This document shows, piece by piece, positions 60,180-64,000 of a stretch of DNA of 64,000 bases (positions are counted from its first letter, which is position 1; each line of letters begins with the position of its first letter). A program made the translations under genes and the position numbers. Location of the stretch: assembly GCA_947644595.1 (NCBI GenBank), contig CANSAE010000003.1:124001-188000 (forward strand), in the 5' to 3' direction. The notes under the pieces were generated by a model. The model had not been told where the DNA came from. It was given only the letters and a program-made list of their open reading frames with translations, and ran no database searches. This DNA is from an uncultured Clostridia bacterium (lineage in GTDB: Bacteria > Bacillota > Clostridia > Oscillospirales > Oscillospiraceae).

Positions 60180-61238
60180 ATGAACATGAAAAAGATGCTT
60201 GCTCTGCTGCTGGCTCTGGTCATGGTGCTGTCTCTGGCGGCCTGCGGTCCCAAGGACGAAGGCAAGGATCCCGATGACGCCAGCAACACCGATGTGCAGG
60301 AGCCGACCACCGTTAAGATCGGCATGGTGACCGACGTGGGCGGCGTGAACGACCAGTCCTTCAACCAGGGCGCCTGGGAAGGCCTGCAGGATCTGGCTTC
60401 CAAGAACAGCAACTTCGACGTGAAGTATCTGGAAAGCGCTACTGACGCAGACTACGCCGCCAATATCCAGAACTTCCTGGATGAGGAGTACGACCTCATC
60501 ATTTGCGTGGGCTTCATGCTGGCGGACGCCACCCGTGAGGCCGCTATGGCCAACCCCGACCAGAAGTTTGCCATCGTGGACGACGCGACCAATGCGGATC
60601 TGGACAACGTGGCCTGCCTGATGTTCTCTCAGGAGCAGGCTTCCTATCTGGTGGGCATCGTGGCCGGCATGATGACCGAGACCAACAATGTCGGCTATGT
60701 GCAGGGTATGGTTTCTGACAACATGAACTTGTTCGGCATCGGCTATGTTTCCGGCGTCAAGTCCGTGAACCCCGATATCACCATCCAGCAGTACAACGCC
60801 AACAGCTTCGGCGATGCCGCTGTGGGTTCCACCGCGGCTGTGGATATGGTGACCAAGGGTGCTGATGTCATCTACCACGCGGCTGGCGGCACCGGCGGCG
60901 GCGTCATTTCCGCCTGCCAGCAGGAAGGCATCTACGCCATCGGTGTGGACTCCGACCAGTCCCACCTGGCCCCCGAGACCGTCATTACCTCCGCCATGAA
61001 GCGCGTGGACGTGGCCTGCCAGGATATCTGCCTGGCTGTGCTGAACGACGAGTTCACCGGCGGTGTGCATCAGTATGACCTGTCCAACAACGGCGTGGGC
61101 ATCGCTCCCACCCAGGACCTGCTGCCCGAGGAAGTCATCGATGCCGTCAACGACGCCATGACGAAGATCGGCTCCGGCGAGATCAAGGTCCCCACCACTG
61201 TGGCTGAGTGCCCCGAGTTCACTCTGGCCAACGCCTGA
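60180..61238 (+). CDS. BMP/Med-family nucleoside-binding lipoprotein (ABC transporter component)
   Basis: 352 residues. Lipoprotein signal MKKMLALLLALVMVLSLAAC, then a periplasmic-binding fold of the BMP/PnrA family: GMVTDVGGVNDQSFNQGAWE near the start (conserved Asp and Asn/Phe for ribose and base), IYHAAGGTGGGVISAC, and VDSDQSHLAPETVITSAMK. PnrA-type members bind purine nucleosides. No ATPase or permease gene is adjacent in the window. ATG 60180 has AGGAGG 9 nt upstream. Strong codon bias implies high expression. Context with deoD, tdk and udk agrees with nucleoside uptake. Confidence 0.9.
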   Translation: MNMKKMLALLLALVMVLSLAACGPKDEGKDPDDASNTDVQEPTTVKIGMVTDVGGVNDQSFNQGAWEGLQDLASKNSNFDVKYLESATDADYAANIQNFLDEEYDLIICVGFMLADATREAAMANPDQKFAIVDDATNADLDNVACLMFSQEQASYLVGIVAGMMTETNNVGYVQGMVSDNMNLFGIGYVSGVKSVNPDITIQQYNANSFGDAAVGSTAAVDMVTKGADVIYHAAGGTGGGVISACQQEGIYAIGVDSDQSHLAPETVITSAMKRVDVACQDICLAVLNDEFTGGVHQYDLSNNGVGIAPTQDLLPEEVIDAVNDAMTKIGSGEIKVPTTVAECPEFTLANA

Positions 61239-61264
61239 GTCACTCCCCGGCTGACGGTCGTTCC

Positions 61265-61350
61265 TCACAAAATCGAACCCACTGCGTTGGGTTTCGACTT
61301 TGTGAAATCAAATAGGAAAAGCGTGTCACGTAAGTGGCACGCTTTTTTAT
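61265..61350 (+). terminator. Two hairpins ending the BMP lipoprotein transcript
   Basis: First TCACAAA-TCGAA-CCCA / TGGG-TTCGA-TTTGTGA (61265-61305); then a typical terminator AAAGCGTGTCAC / GTGGCACGCTTT plus T-run (61317-61347). Confidence 0.8.
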
Positions 61351-61398
61351 TGCGAAGAGCTCCCACACACCTTGCGGCCTGTGGCTGCGGCGAAGGTT

Positions 61399-61490
61399 CG
61401 CGCAGCCAAACCGAAGAATTGGGCGCTCACAGTTCCTGCGGAACAAAGTTCGCGCAGCCAAATCAAAGATTTGGGCGCTCACTTTTGTGC
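61399..61490. repeat. Short tandem intergenic repeat
   Basis: Two copies, about 51 bp apart, of GCGCAGCCAAA..GAA/GAT..TTGGGCGCTCAC (61400-61430 and 61452-61482). A related unit is at 56846-56875 within the MITE-like element. No ORF. Confidence 0.6.
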
Positions 61491-61543
61491 ATTTTTTGAA
61501 AAACAGATCAGGAAGATTTGTAAAGTCCTCACATCAAAAAATG

Positions 61544-61572
61544 TAGAAACAGGTCGCGGAGTATGATATAAT
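61544..61572 (+). promoter_or_regulatory. Extended -10 promoter of yjjI
   Basis: TAGAAA (61544-61549), 17-bp spacer, TATAAT (61567-61572) preceded by TGA, i.e. a TGnTATAAT extended -10. GAGGGAGG follows before the ATG. Confidence 0.65.
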
Positions 61573-61607
61573 TATATAAAGTATGACTTCCGAGGGAGGA
61601 ACTGTTT

Positions 61608-63152
61608 ATGAAACGTGTATTAACACCTGAAATGATAGAGGAAAAGCGGCAGGATGTGTTCAATATCCTGGTGGACCCCACCTCCAGTCACGAGCAGCGG
61701 GTGACCTATCTGGCCCGGGCGGCGGAGAATTTCCTCACCGTTCTGGATGAGCCGGAGGGGCTGGACGAGTTGCTGCGCTGCGATATCGATACCCGGTGCA
61801 TCTGCAACCTGTTTGAGGGGGACGCACCTTACCGTCCTCGGTATATCTGCATTGATTTTGAAAAATTCCTGCGGGAGGGCAGTGCCTTTTTGCAGCTGGG
61901 TCCGGCCAAGGATTTTTCCGAGGCCCTGACTAACCTCATGATCATGTACCACAACATCCCCAGCATTACCAATTACCCCGTGTATATCGGCGATTTGGAC
62001 GTGCTGCTGGACCCGTATATCACCGATTTGTCCGACGAAGAAGTGAGAAAGGCCCTGCGCCTGTGGATGACCACCATCGACCGCACTATTCTGGATTCCT
62101 TCTGCCACGCCAACATCGGTCCCAAGGCCACCCGCTTGGGCTATCTGCTCATGGAGGTGGAAGGCGAACTGGAAAACGCGGTGCCGAACCTTACCATGCG
62201 GGTCGCCAAGGACACGCCGGACGACTTCGTTCTGGCGGGGGTGAAGTGCTCTTTGAAGTCCGCCAAGCCCAGCTTTGCCAATGACGAGATGTTCCGTGGC
62301 GAGCTGGGGGACGATTACTGCATCGCCAGCTGCTACAACGGATTGTACAAAGGCGGCGGATCTTACACCCTGAGCCGGCTCATTCTGTCCAACATCGCCA
62401 AACGGGCGAAAAATATCGAGGATTTCAAGACCCGGGAGCTGCCCTACGTCATGGACATTATGGCCCGGTACATGGACGAGCGCATCCGCTTTTTGGTGGA
62501 GGACAGCGGCTGGTTCGAAAGCAGCTTTTTAGCCACGGAGGGCTTTGTGCAGCGGGAGAAATTCTCCGCCATGTACGGTCTGGTGGGCCTTGCCGAGTGT
62601 GTGAACCTCCTGCTGGAAAAGGAAGGCTGCACCGAGCGCTTCGGCCACAGTGACCGAGCCAATCAGCTGGGCGTGGAGATCATGGATATCATCAACGACT
62701 TTAACAACAACCACTATAACAAATACTGCGAGGCCACCGGCGGGCACTTCCTGCTCCATGCACAGGTGGGCATTGAGAGCGACCACGACTGCTCTCCCGG
62801 TACCCGTATCCCCATCGGGGAAGAACCGGATGAGCTGGTGGACCACCTGAATGTCATCAACCTCTTTCACAAGTATTTCCCCTCCGGCACCGGCGATATC
62901 TTCCCCATGGACCTGACGGTGCACAAAAATCCCCAGTACGTGCTAGATATCATCCGGGGCGGCTTGGGCATGGATATCCGCTACCTGTCCTTCTACGGCA
63001 GCGATTCCGACGTGATTCGCGTCACCGGCTACCTGGTGAAGCGTAGCGAGATGGAAAAGCTGGACGCAGGGCAGAACGTGCGGCAGAACACCACGGGTCT
63101 GGGCCTGGGCGCGTCCAAGAACTGCAAGATTCTGGACCGCCGGGTGCGGTAA
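61608..63152 (+). CDS. yjjI: YjjI-family glycyl-radical enzyme (DUF3029)
   Basis: 514 residues, the length of E. coli YjjI. The C-terminal glycyl-radical loop is VIRVTGYLVKRSEMEKL (radical Gly in RVTGY), followed by RQNTTGLGLGASKN and ILDRRVR. A likely thiyl Cys lies in IASCYNGLYKGGGSYTL. Reaction unknown. The next gene is the matching radical SAM activase. Position beside nucleoside salvage genes mirrors E. coli, where yjjI-yjjW lies next to deoCABD. The ATG has GAGGGAGGAACTG upstream. Confidence 0.88.
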   Translation: MKRVLTPEMIEEKRQDVFNILVDPTSSHEQRVTYLARAAENFLTVLDEPEGLDELLRCDIDTRCICNLFEGDAPYRPRYICIDFEKFLREGSAFLQLGPAKDFSEALTNLMIMYHNIPSITNYPVYIGDLDVLLDPYITDLSDEEVRKALRLWMTTIDRTILDSFCHANIGPKATRLGYLLMEVEGELENAVPNLTMRVAKDTPDDFVLAGVKCSLKSAKPSFANDEMFRGELGDDYCIASCYNGLYKGGGSYTLSRLILSNIAKRAKNIEDFKTRELPYVMDIMARYMDERIRFLVEDSGWFESSFLATEGFVQREKFSAMYGLVGLAECVNLLLEKEGCTERFGHSDRANQLGVEIMDIINDFNNNHYNKYCEATGGHFLLHAQVGIESDHDCSPGTRIPIGEEPDELVDHLNVINLFHKYFPSGTGDIFPMDLTVHKNPQYVLDIIRGGLGMDIRYLSFYGSDSDVIRVTGYLVKRSEMEKLDAGQNVRQNTTGLGLGASKNCKILDRRVR

Positions 63153-63158
63153 GCGGAA

Positions 63159-64000
63159 ATGACTGCGGAACAAGTGGCCTTGCTGCCCGGCGCGGGCGGG
63201 CCTCCCCGGGCGACGGTGAATAAAATCATCCCCTTTTCCTGTGTGGACGGTCCGGGCAACCGCACAGCGGTGTTTTTGCAGGGCTGCAATTTTGACTGCC
63301 GGTACTGCCACAACCCGGAGACCATCCAGACCTGCGTCCACTGCGGCGCCTGCGTTCCCTACTGCAAGCCCGGGGCCCTGTCCATCATGGCCGGCCGGGT
63401 GCAGTACGACATCAAAAAGTGCGTGCTGTGCGACGAATGCTTCCACCACTGCCCCCACGGCTCCTCCCCCCGGACCCGGGAGATGACCCCGGCCCAGGTG
63501 ATGGACGAAGTGCGCAGGAATCTGCCCTTCATCCGGGGGGTGACGGTCTCCGGCGGGGAATGCACCCGATGGCGGGACTTTTTGGTGGGCTTTCTGACCC
63601 TGGCGAAGGCCGAGGGTCTGGGCACCCTGCTGGATTCCAACGGCAGCCACGATTTTTCCGCCGACTCGGAATTGATAGCTGTGACCGACGGCGTGATGCT
63701 GGATGTGAAGGCATGGACCCCGGAGGACCATGTGCGGGTCACCGGGTGGGATAACGCCCTGGTGCGAAAGAATCTGCGCTGGCTGGCGGAGCAGCACAAG
63801 CTGCCGGAGGTGCGCACGGTCATCGTGCCGGAACTGTTCGACTGTGAGCAGACCGTGCGGAATGTGTGCGAAGTGCTGTGGGAGACGGGGAATTTGAACA
63901 CCCGGTATAAGATCATCTGTTACCGCCCCATGGGGGTGCGGGAGGTCTACAAGGGGCTGAAAAGCCCGGAGCAGGCCGAACTGCAAAGACTGGCGGGCAT
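63159..64000 (+). CDS. yjjW: YjjW-type glycyl-radical-enzyme activase, 3' end beyond window
   Basis: About 280 residues visible; the frame is open at the window end. Radical SAM motif CNFDCRYC (CxxxCxxC) within FLQGCNFDCRYCHNPETIQT, then two ferredoxin-like clusters CVHCGACVPYCKPG and CVLCDECFHHCPHG inserted after it, and the SAM-binding GGE in TVSGGECTRWRDF. It would install the glycyl radical on YjjI. The ATG is 6 nt after the yjjI stop, with only a weak ribosome site, so translation is coupled. Confidence 0.88.
   Translation, partial: MTAEQVALLPGAGGPPRATVNKIIPFSCVDGPGNRTAVFLQGCNFDCRYCHNPETIQTCVHCGACVPYCKPGALSIMAGRVQYDIKKCVLCDECFHHCPHGSSPRTREMTPAQVMDEVRRNLPFIRGVTVSGGECTRWRDFLVGFLTLAKAEGLGTLLDSNGSHDFSADSELIAVTDGVMLDVKAWTPEDHVRVTGWDNALVRKNLRWLAEQHKLPEVRTVIVPELFDCEQTVRNVCEVLWETGNLNTRYKIICYRPMGVREVYKGLKSPEQAELQRLAG

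Noticed and set aside
1..64000. CRISPR arrays, tRNA or rRNA genes, prophage or integrative element
   Set aside because: No regularly spaced direct repeats, no tRNA-like cloverleaf noticed, and no integrase, transposase or phage structural gene. The repeats found are intergenic palindromes.

Overview
The window looks like a chromosomal segment of an anaerobic, spore-forming gut-type Clostridia, most likely in or near the Oscillospiraceae (inference). Support: moderately GC-rich coding sequence, strong AGGAGG ribosome sites, an rnfCDGEAB operon, reverse rubrerythrin and ferritin under a PerR-type regulator, spore genes (spoIIP, a SleB-like hydrolase), a glycyl-radical enzyme with its activase, and dispersed intergenic palindromes. 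No rRNA, tRNA, CRISPR, integrase or IS transposase was recognised.

Layout. 1-7.0 kb: htpG (5' end cut), hemW, a VanW-domain protein and metG, then a divergent ribbon-helix-helix regulator and small-protein pair. 7.2-11.9 kb: a five-gene minus-strand operon (MFS, CPBP protease, EamA, PAP2, cysteine hydrolase). 12.0-17.8 kb: a complete pyrimidine operon pyrC-K-D-F-(small ORF)-E-B-I behind a perfect consensus promoter. 17.8-21.1 kb: ArsR regulator, amidase-domain protein, Zn/Cd P-type ATPase. 21.1-24.6 kb: TIM-barrel protein, DUF1538 membrane protein with a tandem PII protein, GNAT. 24.7-32.6 kb: MATE pump and LysR regulator divergent from locus A. 32.7-45 kb: perR-rubrerythrin-ferritin, EamA, a HTH/small-protein module, CBS protein, spoIIP, sleB-like, rsmG, PsiE-like, lipoprotein, two AGCS symporters behind a glycine riboswitch, a GntR regulator. 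45.2-50.3 kb: Rnf complex. 50.5-56.7 kb: DUF2812 protein and a large HTH regulator divergent from locus B. 56.7-64 kb: repeats, a second HTH/small-protein module, tdk, udk, deoD, a BMP-type nucleoside-binding lipoprotein, and yjjI-yjjW (the last cut by the window end).

The most notable content is two loci about 20 kb apart whose enzyme families match those of bile-acid 7-dehydroxylation. Locus A (27.2-32.6 kb) is SDR, two tandem CaiB/BaiF-type CoA-transferases and an FMN-bind/FAD flavoprotein, the composition of baiL/baiK/baiJ. Locus B (52.9-56.7 kb) is a BaiE-like NTF2-fold dehydratase, an SDR, a second NTF2-fold protein (BaiI-like) and an Old-Yellow-Enzyme/dienoyl-CoA-reductase flavoprotein (BaiCD/BaiH-like). 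Each has its own divergent regulator. A CoA-ester dehydration/reduction pathway acting on a sterol-like or other hydroxylated acid is a reasonable hypothesis; the substrate cannot be read from sequence. Rnf could re-oxidise ferredoxin and make NADH for such reductive chemistry.

A second notable feature is yjjI-yjjW next to nucleoside salvage genes. A yjjI/yjjW pair also lies beside the deo operon in Escherichia coli, which suggests a conserved role linked to (deoxy)nucleoside catabolism.
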